From Clostridium sp. K4410.MGS-306 (lineage in GTDB: Bacteria > Cyanobacteriota > Vampirovibrionia > Gastranaerophilales > Gastranaerophilaceae): a DNA stretch of 64,000 bases. The DNA lies in NCBI GenBank assembly GCA_000980375.1, contig LARD01000003.1:84521-148520 (forward strand), read 5' to 3'. The notes under the pieces were generated by a model. That model had not been told where the DNA came from and made no database searches. It saw only the letters and a list, made by a program, of their open reading frames with translations. Shown piece by piece: positions 26,374 to 35,037 of the stretch (the stretch's first letter is position 1; each line of letters starts with the position of its first letter). The translations under genes and the position numbers were made by a program.

Positions 26374-27375
26374 GTGATTTCTTTAATATCTAACAGCAAT
26401 ATATATAATCAACCTTCTTTCGGCGCCAAACTCAGCGTTGTTTTATCTTCCAACCCTTTAAAAATGAAGGCTGATGAATTTTTAAAAAACGGTAATTTTG
26501 ATAAAGCAATTGAATACTACAAAGCTGTTTTGGCTCAATCTCCGGATGATTCGGAGGTAAATCTCAGTCTCGCAAAAACTTATACATATAACAATCAGTA
26601 TAAACAGGCTATACCACATCTTGAAAACTATCTTAAAGCCCGTCCGGATGACATAGAAAATATTACACTGCTGGGTGAGTGCTGCAAAAAGTCAGGCATG
26701 TTTTCAAAATCGATTGAGCATTTTAACAAAGCCCTGGCAATAGAGCCAAGTTATGACTATGCACGCAGAAATTTGCTTGATGCACAAAACCTTCAACTTG
26801 CCTGTTATGACCCTCAAAAAGCAAAACAGGAACGATATAATACAGCTATTAAAAATCTTACCGAAGCTGTAAAAATTGCAAAACAAAATTTACCAAAAGG
26901 CTATACCGATAATATGAAAGATATTGTTGTATCTTTTGACAAAACATCTAAAATGGGCGGTCGAGCTAATATTGCACAGTATGAGCATAGCAAAAGAAAA
27001 GTGTCTGTTACTGACGAATACACCTATGCTGATCCTCAATTGACAGGGGCATATGTAATCCATGAGTTTGTGCACGGCAAAGATAATGACCCTTATACCT
27101 CAATTAGAGAAGAACAAGATGCCTACAGGGTGCAGGCAAAATACTGGGTTGATAATGTAAAAAACATTTATGACCCTGAAATGGACTATGTTGCAGACCT
27201 TTATAAGCAGTCAGCCAAAGCTCTTGATGACAGGGTTGCAGAAATCTACAGACTTAGAGATCCCGGAATACCTGAAACTTCCTACAATCATCCGCCTACA
27301 AAAGGAAAGGCTGCTGCATTTTCGCTTTCTTCATCAGCTGGAAAGCCTTTGAAAGCTTATGAAATAATTGTGTAG
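26374..27375 (+). CDS. TPR protein with HExxH metallopeptidase-like domain
   Basis: GTG start, with GGAAGTG upstream. Residues 12-20 read NQPSFGAKL, a short N-terminal motif seen in related form in other proteins here. Residues 30-140 hold three TPR units (NFDKAIEYYKAVLAQSP, QYKQAIPHLENYLKARP, SKSIEHFNKALAIEPS). The C-terminal half has AYVIHEFVHGKDNDPY, a zinc-protease HExxH (H230-H234), with a possible third ligand in REEQDAYR (about 246-247). No signal peptide is seen. A peptidase with an attached TPR is a reasonable reading but the family is not recognised. A hairpin follows. Confidence 0.65.
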   Translation: MISLISNSNIYNQPSFGAKLSVVLSSNPLKMKADEFLKNGNFDKAIEYYKAVLAQSPDDSEVNLSLAKTYTYNNQYKQAIPHLENYLKARPDDIENITLLGECCKKSGMFSKSIEHFNKALAIEPSYDYARRNLLDAQNLQLACYDPQKAKQERYNTAIKNLTEAVKIAKQNLPKGYTDNMKDIVVSFDKTSKMGGRANIAQYEHSKRKVSVTDEYTYADPQLTGAYVIHEFVHGKDNDPYTSIREEQDAYRVQAKYWVDNVKNIYDPEMDYVADLYKQSAKALDDRVAEIYRLRDPGIPETSYNHPPTKGKAAAFSLSSSAGKPLKAYEIIV

Positions 27376-27404
27376 GAATGTAAATAAGTGTAACGATTTC
27401 ACTC

Positions 27405-27431
27405 ATTTTTGCACCATGTTCATGCAAAAAT
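27405..27431. terminator. AT-rich hairpin after the TPR-HExxH gene
   Basis: ATTTTTGCA and TGCAAAAAT are perfectly complementary, with a nine-base loop. No T-run follows on the plus strand, so termination is uncertain. Confidence 0.35.
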
Positions 27432-27478
27432 AATTCTTGAGAATACTTATATCACCGGAACAGAATAAATAGATTAGT

Positions 27479-29212
27479 ATGAGTCTTACCCCTATATCAA
27501 AAACCGAATACGGATCATATCTTAGAAACAGTACTTCATCAATGAGGAAGTTTGTCACAAAACTGGACAGAAAAGGTGCTATACTGCCTGTTTTGTTGTT
27601 GGAAGCTACTGTTACAGGGGGCAGAACCTATCAGGCTTATAAAAGAGACGGCTTTGTAGAAGCCAGAGAACGCGTGACAGAAGAATCTTTAGGGGCTGTG
27701 TTCTGGCTGTTCGGTGCTACAATGGCGGGTAAACTTTTTGATAAGCTTGGCCAAAAATTCTTAAGCATACCTGAAAATATGCCTGATGTTGGCGTGGATT
27801 CAGCACGTTCGCCATTTAAAAACTATATTGCCAAAATGGCAGGTAAAATCAAACACTCGCCAGAATATCTTGCAAATTTTGCTGTTGGAAAAACCATTGC
27901 CAGCATTATTACGGCATGTTTGTTTATCGGTTATGTTGTGCCAAAAGTTAATCAGGGCATAACAAAACATATCTTTGGCAAAATGAACAAAAAAGATCCG
28001 AACCATGAAAAAGCACCGGATCCTTATAAAAACAAATTAACACTTAAAGATGCAAGAGCTATTTTTTCTGCAAAAGGTATTTCTATAAATGCTGTAGAAA
28101 ACTTTAAAGGTCAGCATAAAAATACAACTCAATCAGGCAATGTCTCCCAGCCTTCATTCAAAGGTAACGCAGATGCAATGCTTCGCATTGTCCAAAACTT
28201 TGAAGAAAATGACGTGTGGAAACTGCTCGGTACAGATGTTGGTACTGTTTCCGGCAGAACAATCAACGCAAGAAACAATGATGAACGTGTCGAGATTGTC
28301 TTTAGAGATGTTGCATCAATTCCGTTCTATTGCTTTACAATGCCTGCAATTGTTGCTTTTATGAACAAAAAAGATAGCTTCAAAGGCTTGAATACAAAAC
28401 TCAATCCGATGAGTGCGATGGAAGTTCACAATAATATGGTTGAAAAAATGGCCGCTGCCGGATATAAAGAAATGTCTGTAGAACAGTTCAGAAAACTTGC
28501 ACTGGGCGATGACAAAAACTTTAATAAGCTGTATGAAAAAATCTTCCCGAAACAGGCAGAAGCTGAACCTAAAAAATTGTTTGGAATTTTCAACCGTAAA
28601 CCGGAAAAAGTTTACAGAACAATTACTTTGGAAGAATTCAATAACATCATAAACACAAACGCAAAAGATCTGGAAAATCCTGATTTAATCAAAGAGCTTG
28701 CTCAAAAAATGTCCGGACTCCAAAGTGAAAAACTTAACCCGAAAACAAAAGCGTTTGAAAAAATTCTCACAGAATCTCAAGTAGAAGATGTCTTAAAAGG
28801 CGGATGGGCCAGAGATCCTGAATTTATGAAAAATGTATTGAACAATATATTTGAAGACAAATTGATTGACATAAATAATCCAAAATCTGTTGCTAAAAAG
28901 ACAAATCCTTTAAGCAATCCTTACAAATATATTTCTATGAATGATATTGAAGCAAACAGAGCAAAAGTACTGGGTTATGTAGAAGCCATTGCAAAAGATG
29001 CCGAAAGCAAAAAATCTAATGTAACTTTTGAATCAATGCTAAAAATGAATAAACGAAACATGAACAAAAACGGAATCTTTATGGCTCTGGCAATGGGTGT
29101 TTCCGCATTGTTCCTTTCTACAATCATTCCAAAAATACAGTACTATATCACTTTCTTAAGAACAGGTAAAAACTCATTCCCGGGTACGGAAAATCTTGAG
29201 CAAAAAAAATAA
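27479..29212 (+). CDS. Multi-pass membrane protein of unknown function
   Basis: 577 residues. Hydrophobic segments at about 71-86 (LGAVFWLFGATMAGK), 134-156 (FAVGKTIASIITACLFIGYVV), 281-295 (IPFYCFTMPAIVAF) and 532-552 (GIFMALAMGVSALFLSTIIPK). Between them are long polar stretches; residues 221-230 read NVSQPSFKGN, a copy of the PSFxG motif of the upstream gene. Repeated charged helices dominate 380-520. There is no recognisable catalytic motif and no strong ribosome site at the ATG. It lies between two other unknown proteins, in a lineage-specific block. Confidence 0.6.
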   Translation: MSLTPISKTEYGSYLRNSTSSMRKFVTKLDRKGAILPVLLLEATVTGGRTYQAYKRDGFVEARERVTEESLGAVFWLFGATMAGKLFDKLGQKFLSIPENMPDVGVDSARSPFKNYIAKMAGKIKHSPEYLANFAVGKTIASIITACLFIGYVVPKVNQGITKHIFGKMNKKDPNHEKAPDPYKNKLTLKDARAIFSAKGISINAVENFKGQHKNTTQSGNVSQPSFKGNADAMLRIVQNFEENDVWKLLGTDVGTVSGRTINARNNDERVEIVFRDVASIPFYCFTMPAIVAFMNKKDSFKGLNTKLNPMSAMEVHNNMVEKMAAAGYKEMSVEQFRKLALGDDKNFNKLYEKIFPKQAEAEPKKLFGIFNRKPEKVYRTITLEEFNNIINTNAKDLENPDLIKELAQKMSGLQSEKLNPKTKAFEKILTESQVEDVLKGGWARDPEFMKNVLNNIFEDKLIDINNPKSVAKKTNPLSNPYKYISMNDIEANRAKVLGYVEAIAKDAESKKSNVTFESMLKMNKRNMNKNGIFMALAMGVSALFLSTIIPKIQYYITFLRTGKNSFPGTENLEQKK

Positions 29213-29253
29213 ACAACAATTGTAAACATTTATTACAAACAGACTTGAGATAT

Positions 29254-29281
29254 TAAAGTTTATACCCTTTTGTACCGATAT
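29254..29281 (+). promoter_or_regulatory. Sigma-28 (FliA)-type promoter of the 565-aa gene
   Basis: TAAA at 29254-29257, a 16-base spacer and ACCGATAT at 29274-29281: seven of eight -10 bases match the SigD/FliA consensus GCCGATAT. The flagellin promoter in this window has the same spacer. Confidence 0.65.
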
Positions 29282-29344
29282 TACTCATGAAGATTCATTG
29301 GAGTCTTGCAGGGAAAGTCAATAATTAGAAAGTGCAGGAGCAGC

Positions 29345-31042
29345 ATGGTACAAGGCGTAGGACCAACAGGTAATAACTCGGGCTCAATGAGTGATATCTA
29401 CCTTTACAATATGTACAAAAACGAGTGGGAAACATACAGAAAAAACCACCCGGAATCATCTATGTCGTTTGAAGATTATCTGCAAATGAAGGGATACCTC
29501 AATTACTTCAATCAGCAGGTAGAAAACTACGTGGAAACAGGTTCTACACTTCAAGGTGACGGCCAGAGCGGAAACACCCTGAGCACCAGTAGAATGGTTG
29601 CAAATCAAACAAGCTCTATTTATCAGGGTGAAGACGAAGAAACCTATTACGAATTTGATTATGACAGTGGCACTTACCGCAAAATAGAAGGCAAAGAAGA
29701 CGTTGCAAAGGCTCTTGGCTTGTCCTCCGAGCAGAATGTGGACACAATTGTCTTTGGCTATGATTCTGTTGCAATTACAGACTATACATTCGGCAACCTT
29801 GATGATGGACAGGATTCTTCATCATATAGAGTAAACGGAAAATATTCAAATGTTACTCTGACAAATCAAGAATTTGATATACATTATATTCTCAATGCTT
29901 TGTTGATGGATCCTACTGATCCTCAATACCAAATAGCAAAAGGCGTTTTTGATGACCTGTGTGCACATGCCAGCCAATGGCTTCCTGATACAGATATGGA
30001 TGAATTGGATGCGGTAGCAGCAGAGTATGGTACAAATTCAGCAGAATATAAAGCCAAATTGCAAGAAATACTGCTAAAAAATCTTGATCAGGCTCAGGAG
30101 TGGGTTGAAGAGCATACGCACGTTAAAAACACAAGCGCATCAGGCTCTTTGATAGAAAATGATACAACAACCGACGGCACAGGCGGAACCGATGGTACAG
30201 ATGGATCTGAAAACACCACTGGAACGATTCCTGATTATGATAAAAGTTCTGTATTGAATAGTGCTGGTTTGTTAGCTGATTATACCAACAATACTATTTG
30301 GCAAAGTGAAAAAGTTAACAGATCAGGTAAATCACAGGAAGAATGCCGTAGCCAGGCTTTAGCAAAAAGTTCAGCATATGCTGAAAGTGTATTGTCACAG
30401 ATTGAAAGTACATTAATAGCTCAGCTCGGTGATCAATGTACTGAAGAAATTCAAAAATATATTGCAAAAGCTAAGCAAACGGCTTTAGAAAATAAGAGCT
30501 GGCAATCTACAGAATGGCACAGTGCAATGTTAAATAAAAATAAAGGTTTTACATCAACTTGTGAAGTCAGAACTCTTGTTGATATCTTCTTCAATGAATT
30601 CAACACCCTATGCCAAAACAAAGGTAAAACAAATGCTGAAGTTGAAGCAGAGAAGAAAGCTGCAGAAGAAAAAGCTGCACGTGAAAAATCAGCTTATCAA
30701 TCAATATACAACACCGACTATCAATCACTTGCATCAGAGGTTGGAGCAAATAAAGATATACAGGTTGTAAATGCTTCATCAGCGGCAGAAATACAGGCAA
30801 AAGCAGAATCTGAAATACTTAATCCTATTAAAAATAAAATTATAGCTCAATATGCCGGTACAATAACTGCTTCTGACCTGCAAAACATGCTGGATAATGC
30901 AGCAACAGCAGCTTTGTCAGATTGTACAGAATGGGCAAGCACAACAAACAACTATGTTTATACTATTGATTCAAGCCTGCTTATTTCAAAATTCCAGGAA
31001 AATGTGAAAACCATTATACAAAATAAGGGCTATCTGGCCTAG
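29345..31042 (+). CDS. Unknown 565-aa protein under a flagellar-type promoter
   Basis: An upstream TTG at 29306 exists, but ATG at 29345 is preceded by AGGAG. The N-terminus MVQGVGPTGNNSGSMSDIYLY is Ser/Asn/Gly-rich, without signal peptide or membrane helix. Residues about 15-60 form a helical Tyr/Glu-rich region. A Thr/Gly/Asp linker (DTTTDGTGGTDGTDGSENTT) sits near the middle, and an Ala/Lys/Glu coiled coil (NAEVEAEKKAAEEKAAREKSA) in the last third. No known domain. A sigma-28-like promoter is 64 bases upstream, so it is probably expressed with flagellar late genes; an exported substrate of the flagellar machine is one possibility. Confidence 0.6.
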   Translation: MVQGVGPTGNNSGSMSDIYLYNMYKNEWETYRKNHPESSMSFEDYLQMKGYLNYFNQQVENYVETGSTLQGDGQSGNTLSTSRMVANQTSSIYQGEDEETYYEFDYDSGTYRKIEGKEDVAKALGLSSEQNVDTIVFGYDSVAITDYTFGNLDDGQDSSSYRVNGKYSNVTLTNQEFDIHYILNALLMDPTDPQYQIAKGVFDDLCAHASQWLPDTDMDELDAVAAEYGTNSAEYKAKLQEILLKNLDQAQEWVEEHTHVKNTSASGSLIENDTTTDGTGGTDGTDGSENTTGTIPDYDKSSVLNSAGLLADYTNNTIWQSEKVNRSGKSQEECRSQALAKSSAYAESVLSQIESTLIAQLGDQCTEEIQKYIAKAKQTALENKSWQSTEWHSAMLNKNKGFTSTCEVRTLVDIFFNEFNTLCQNKGKTNAEVEAEKKAAEEKAAREKSAYQSIYNTDYQSLASEVGANKDIQVVNASSAAEIQAKAESEILNPIKNKIIAQYAGTITASDLQNMLDNAATAALSDCTEWASTTNNYVYTIDSSLLISKFQENVKTIIQNKGYLA

Positions 31043-31092
31043 TTATATTTCTTCATCTACACCTTTTGTATAGTTTTAAAGTGGTTGTATAG

Positions 31093-31101
31093 TGGTATAA
31101 T
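31093..31101 (+). promoter_or_regulatory. Extended -10 promoter of the small LQSPIDI gene
   Basis: TGGTATAAT. A direct repeat TTGTATAG occurs at 31066 and 31085 just upstream. A -35 is not clear. Confidence 0.45.
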
Positions 31102-31129
31102 AACTATATAGCCAATAAAGGAATGTGAA

Positions 31130-31333
31130 ATGACAGACGCAATCAGTTCTATAAACTCACAAATGGCAAGCCAGACAGCCAGCATACAAATGGCATGCAT
31201 GGGACTGTCGCAGCAAAAACAGCAAGGCGCAATTGCTTTGCAATTATTGCAAGGAGCAATCAGCGCAATGCCGCAAGACCCTTCAACTATTACTGCGGCA
31301 CAGCTTCAATCCCCCATTGATATCCGAGTTTAA
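31130..31333 (+). CDS. 67-aa YjfB-like putative motility protein
   Basis: MTDAISSINSQMASQTASIQMACMGLSQQ followed by QGAIALQLLQGAISAMPQ and a C-terminus TAAQLQSPIDIRV. The pattern (short Ser/Gln-rich helix, then ..(I/L)..L..A.., ending in an ID(I/L).V-type tail) resembles YjfB-family putative motility proteins; this is recall, not a search. AAGGAATG precedes the start. A strong terminator follows. It shares the LQSPIDI tail with the next gene. Confidence 0.6.
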   Translation: MTDAISSINSQMASQTASIQMACMGLSQQKQQGAIALQLLQGAISAMPQDPSTITAAQLQSPIDIRV

Positions 31334-31346
31334 AAATTAAAAAAGC

Positions 31347-31380
31347 AAGCCGCCTTTTCCTTTTGGAGGCGGCTTTGTTT
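31347..31380 (+). terminator. Rho-independent terminator
   Basis: AAGCCGCC and GGCGGCTT are perfectly complementary around TTTTCCTTTTGGA, followed by TGTTT. It ends the 67-aa gene. Confidence 0.8.
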
Positions 31381-31472
31381 ATGATTTTACCAATTTACAA
31401 TATTAGATGGATTTATTGTTTTTTCATAAGGCTATAATTTAGGTATTAAGAAAGAGAAAAGGAAGTGATTTT

Positions 31473-31781
31473 ATGATACTTAATTATGCAACTTCTAAAG
31501 ATTCAGCCGTTGATTTGAGCATGGACGCGTGGATAGCCAAGCTTGGTGAAGGCAAAAAAAGTACACAGCAATTACAAACAGAATTGCTCGAAAGTACAAC
31601 AGATTCTATTGATGAAATGAAACAAAAATTGGCAGAAAGACTCAAGGAAGCTTCAAAAGAAGAATCTACAGATGGTACTGCTTCTACAAATACAGACGAA
31701 ACTACTGTAACTGACGATATCAAAGACCCATCAGAAGTGACAGCAGAAGATCTTCAATCTCCTATAGATATTAAATTGTAG
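31473..31781 (+). CDS. 102-aa acidic protein with the LQSPIDI tail
   Basis: MILNYATSKDSAVDLSMDAWIAKL, a helical region (residues 30-60) and a Thr/Asp/Glu-rich stretch, ending VTAEDLQSPIDIKL. The last 13 residues are nearly the same as in the 67-aa protein, while the rest differs. AAGGAAGTGA supports the start, and TATAAT is about 45 bases upstream. The stop overlaps the convergent ThiF-like gene by 11 bases. Function unknown; the shared tail suggests a common partner or export signal. Confidence 0.6.
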   Translation: MILNYATSKDSAVDLSMDAWIAKLGEGKKSTQQLQTELLESTTDSIDEMKQKLAERLKEASKEESTDGTASTNTDETTVTDDIKDPSEVTAEDLQSPIDIKL

Positions 31782-32367
31782 AACAAATTTTGCAATGATA
31801 ATTTTTTGAAAGCTTTATATTTCTAAACTTCATATCATTTGCATTAAATGTCAAAAGATTATTTTTTAAACCTGTTTCTTTATTAAGGAGCAGGTTTATT
31901 GCTTCTTTTACCTCAATGTCAGCTATTTGGTTTATTGCAAAAGGCTGCTTTGGTGTACAAAAATCTTTGTAGCTGTCAAAATCCAGTTCCGGAAAAAGAC
32001 ACTTTAAACAAGGAGTTTCTTTAGGAACAATTGTGGTAATTTGAGCATATGTGTTTATTAAATTTGCATATATCAATGGTTTTGTATATTTGATAGAAAG
32101 GTTGTTTAATATAAATTTCGACTTGATGTCTTGCAGACAATCGATAATTATGTCGTAATCATTAACTTTTTCAAAATAATCGTCGATTGTGTTAAGGTTT
32201 TCAATATTGGATTCTTTTAGCCCTATGGCGATAAGTTTTTTTCTCACATTGTCTGCCAATGTATAGTTTTCCGCTATATTTTTTGCAATCAGAATTTTAG
32301 ATTTTAACAGTTTTTCATGCTCCTCACCATTTATATCTAAAACTGATGCATGACTTTGATTTATCAT
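31771..32367 (-). CDS. Degenerate ThiF/MoeB (E1-like) protein lacking the nucleotide-binding motif
   Basis: Residues 14-30 (GEEHEKLLKSKILIAKN) align with the start of ThiF/HesA proteins, but the GxGxxG loop, the arginine finger and the acidic ATP-contact that should follow are absent; the segment jumps to NYTLADNVRKKLIAIGL. The middle keeps the fold (NDYDIIIDCLQDIKSKFILNNLS, KPLIYANLINTYAQITTIVP), and both zinc CxxC pairs are present (C120/C123 in TPCLKC, C192/C195 in HCKIC). So the zinc site survives while adenylation is unlikely. 198 aa versus about 240-250 for ThiF. Perhaps a binding partner of a sulfur-carrier protein. Confidence 0.65.
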   Translation of the reverse strand: MINQSHASVLDINGEEHEKLLKSKILIAKNIAENYTLADNVRKKLIAIGLKESNIENLNTIDDYFEKVNDYDIIIDCLQDIKSKFILNNLSIKYTKPLIYANLINTYAQITTIVPKETPCLKCLFPELDFDSYKDFCTPKQPFAINQIADIEVKEAINLLLNKETGLKNNLLTFNANDMKFRNIKLSKNYHCKICSTI

Positions 32368-32469
32368 ACTATCCCTCTTAATCCCGTATTTTGTAAAATC
32401 AAATTCGCATTTTATTCAAATCATTAAAAGATTATAGTACAATTAATTTGTCTGAGGAAGGATGTTAAG

Positions 32470-33078
32470 ATGAGTGAAGTTTTAAGTTTAAAAAATTCTG
32501 AAGAATTGCTGGAAAAAACAAGACAAAAATGCGCAGAATGTCAAAAATGTCCACTGGGGCAAACTCGCACCAAATCTGTGTTTTCGTCCGGTGCGATAAA
32601 CAACAAACTTATGCTAATCGGTGAGGCGCCGGGATATTGGGAGGATCAAAAAGGAGAACCCTTTGTTGGCAAGGCCGGACAACTGTTGGATAAAATTTTT
32701 GCTTCGGTCGGATTATCAAGACAAAATGATGTTTACATTTGTAACACTTTAAAATGCCGCCCGCCGGAAAATAGGAATCCGCTGCCGGAAGAAAAAGCTG
32801 CATGCCGTGAATATCTTGATATTCAAGTTGGCGCCTTAAAACCGAGAATTATACTTTTGTGCGGGAACATTGCCGTACAGTCTTTTATGGAAGGCGCAAA
32901 AGGCATAACCAAAGTCAGAGGCCAATGGTTTGACGGGCCGTATGGCTCAAAAATGATGCCGATTTTTCATCCTTCTTATCTTTTGCGTAATGAATCCAGA
33001 GCAAAAGGCAGTCCCAAGTGGCTCATGTGGCAGGATATTCAAGAAATTAAGCGTGCATATGACGCTATTAAAGACTAG
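32470..33078 (+). CDS. udg: Uracil-DNA glycosylase, family 4 (4Fe-4S)
   Basis: Cluster cysteines appear in CAECQKCPL at the N-terminus and in NTLKCRPPENRNPLPEEKAAC. The active-site motif GEAPGYWEDQKGEPFVG and the C-terminal FHPSYLLRN complete the family 4 signature. It removes uracil from DNA in base-excision repair. Length 202 is normal. GAGGAAGG precedes the ATG. It is divergent from the ThiF-like gene. Confidence 0.93.
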   Translation: MSEVLSLKNSEELLEKTRQKCAECQKCPLGQTRTKSVFSSGAINNKLMLIGEAPGYWEDQKGEPFVGKAGQLLDKIFASVGLSRQNDVYICNTLKCRPPENRNPLPEEKAACREYLDIQVGALKPRIILLCGNIAVQSFMEGAKGITKVRGQWFDGPYGSKMMPIFHPSYLLRNESRAKGSPKWLMWQDIQEIKRAYDAIKD

Positions 33079-33274
33079 TTATTCCAAAAAATTTCAGCAA
33101 AAATAATACAATTAATAATTTCAACATAATGTTACCTGACAAAATTATGTATAAGTCTTTTAAACGATACATTGCTCCAAAAAATTGTTTATAGTGTAAT
33201 CAACAATGTTTTAAAATTTGCAATTAATGGCATTTATTAAGTAGTTTCTGTGTGATGTTTGTAAGGAGATAATA

Positions 33275-34642
33275 ATGAAAATAGTCCACTTCTGGCTTTA
33301 TGTTATCGCTGTTGTAGCATCTTTAGGCGGTTTACTTTCCGGTTATGATACCGGGGTAATATCAGGTGCACTTCTTTTTATAAACGAAACATGGGAGCTA
33401 ACTGATTTTACACAGGGATTTCTTGTCAGCTCAGTATTGATAGGTGCGGTCATTGGTGCTGCAACCAACGGTGTCCTGGCTGATATTTTCGGACGAAAAA
33501 AAATTATCATAGCTACTGCAATAATTTTTATAATAGGCTCTATTTTGAGTGCGGTTGCTCCTAATGTTGCAATCCTTATATTATCAAGGGTCATGGTTGG
33601 TCTTGCAGTTGGCATGGTAAACTTTGTAGTACCTTTGTATCTTTCTGAGGTCTCTCCAAAAAATATCAGAGGCATGCTTGTTTCTCTTTATCAATGGGCT
33701 ATTACAGCTGGTATTTTGTTCTCTTATCTGATAAACGGAACCTTTGCTGCGGCAGTTTACAACTGGAGATGGATGTTGTTGGCCGGTGTGTTGCCTGCAA
33801 CAGTTTTGCTTATTGGTATGTCTTTTCTTGGCGATACCCCCAGATGGCTGCTCAGTAAAAAGCGTGATGAAGAAGCAAAAGCAATATTTAATAAAATTGA
33901 ACCAGACAGCGATGCAGATGCCGAAATAGCAAACATCAAAGAAACGCTAAAAGAGGAGCTTGATGCAAAAGATAAAAAAATTAAATTTAAAAAATGGATG
34001 ATAATGCCTCTTGTTGTTGGCATAGGTATTATGTTTGCCCAAATATGCACAGGTATTAATACAATAATTTATTATGCACCGACAATTTTTAAAATATCCG
34101 GCTTTGATTCCAATATCAGCGCAATTTATGCAGCCACAGGTATTGGGGTCGTAAACTTCCTTATGACAATAGTTGCAATAGCTTTTACAGACAAGCTCGG
34201 CCGCAAGCCGTTATTGTATTTTGGATTAACCGGAGTGATGCTCAGTTTGATTGCACTTGGCTGTGCGTTCCAATTTGCAGATGTACTGGGTGATAACCTT
34301 AAATGGGTTGCTGTTGGAAGCCTTATTACTTACATCATATGTTTTGCATGCAGTCTTGGACCTATTGGTTGGATTCTTGTTTCGGAGGTGTTCCCTCTTC
34401 GTATAAGAGGTGCTGCTATGAGCCTTTGCACGGTTGCAAACTTTGGTTTTAATTTCCTTGTTGTTTTCTCTTTTCTTCCTCTAATCCACAGAATAGGAGA
34501 AGCATGTACCTTCTGGATGTTTGGTGCTGTGTCACTGTTATGTATATTCTTTGTTTATTTCTGCGTTCCTGAAACAAAGGGCATTTCTTTAGAAACAATA
34601 GAAAAAAATTGGATAGACGGAGTCCCTCCAAGAAAATTTTAA
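33275..34642 (+). CDS. Sugar porter (MFS) of the XylE/GalP type
   Basis: Twelve membrane helices. Family motifs: GYDTGVISGALLF in helix 1, DIFGRKKII in loop 2-3, RVMVGLAVGMVNFVVPLYLSEVSP, PRWLLSKKR before the central loop, GRKPLLYFGLTG, and the terminal PETKGISLETIEKNW. It should import a hexose or pentose with protons or by facilitated diffusion. The substrate cannot be read from the sequence. AAGGAGAT is at good distance from the ATG. No neighbour catabolic genes are seen. Confidence 0.92.
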   Translation: MKIVHFWLYVIAVVASLGGLLSGYDTGVISGALLFINETWELTDFTQGFLVSSVLIGAVIGAATNGVLADIFGRKKIIIATAIIFIIGSILSAVAPNVAILILSRVMVGLAVGMVNFVVPLYLSEVSPKNIRGMLVSLYQWAITAGILFSYLINGTFAAAVYNWRWMLLAGVLPATVLLIGMSFLGDTPRWLLSKKRDEEAKAIFNKIEPDSDADAEIANIKETLKEELDAKDKKIKFKKWMIMPLVVGIGIMFAQICTGINTIIYYAPTIFKISGFDSNISAIYAATGIGVVNFLMTIVAIAFTDKLGRKPLLYFGLTGVMLSLIALGCAFQFADVLGDNLKWVAVGSLITYIICFACSLGPIGWILVSEVFPLRIRGAAMSLCTVANFGFNFLVVFSFLPLIHRIGEACTFWMFGAVSLLCIFFVYFCVPETKGISLETIEKNWIDGVPPRKF

Positions 34643-35037
34643 CACTTTGTTAACAAATAAGCCTTTTGAATAATAGTATTTTTTGTGTCAGGCTAGTGCT
34701 GGGGAAATTAAGGATAGTATAAGTAAAATAACAGTCAGGTTGTTTAGCGAATTGTTTGAATTTTTTGCAAAGAAGATTTATGTATTTGGGGATAGAGTGT
34801 TGGTCATTTTTAATAATTTTATATTTTATTTTTTTATCCAGCATTTAAAAAATTCTCCCGATTATAAATATAACTGAATAATATAGTTAAACTCAAAGTG
34901 ATGTTTTATACAGAATTATTTTAAAACATCTACATAGATTGTAGACAACTTGACATTGCATGTCAATATTGTATCTAAAACTTGATAAATTGTGTTGTTT
35001 AGCAAAGTATTCGAGACTGTAATAATAAATAATTGTT
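34643..35037. other. Intergenic region of about 395 bases with operator-like repeats
   Basis: No gene is supported; short open frames here have no ribosome sites or family likeness. The right half holds two inverted repeats (34929-34966) in front of the XRE regulator. Confidence 0.5.
34929..34966 (+). promoter_or_regulatory. Candidate operator of the XRE regulator
   Basis: Two perfect inverted repeats lie side by side: TCTACA-TAGAT-TGTAGA (34929-34945) and TTGACAT-TGC-ATGTCAA (34950-34966). The second begins with a consensus -35 TTGACA, so a bound protein would block transcription. Autoregulation by the downstream XRE protein is an inference. Confidence 0.45.

Noticed and set aside
33144..33170. 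AACGATAC upstream of the sugar porter as a sigma-28 site
   Set aside because: Poor -10 match and no TAAA at the right distance.
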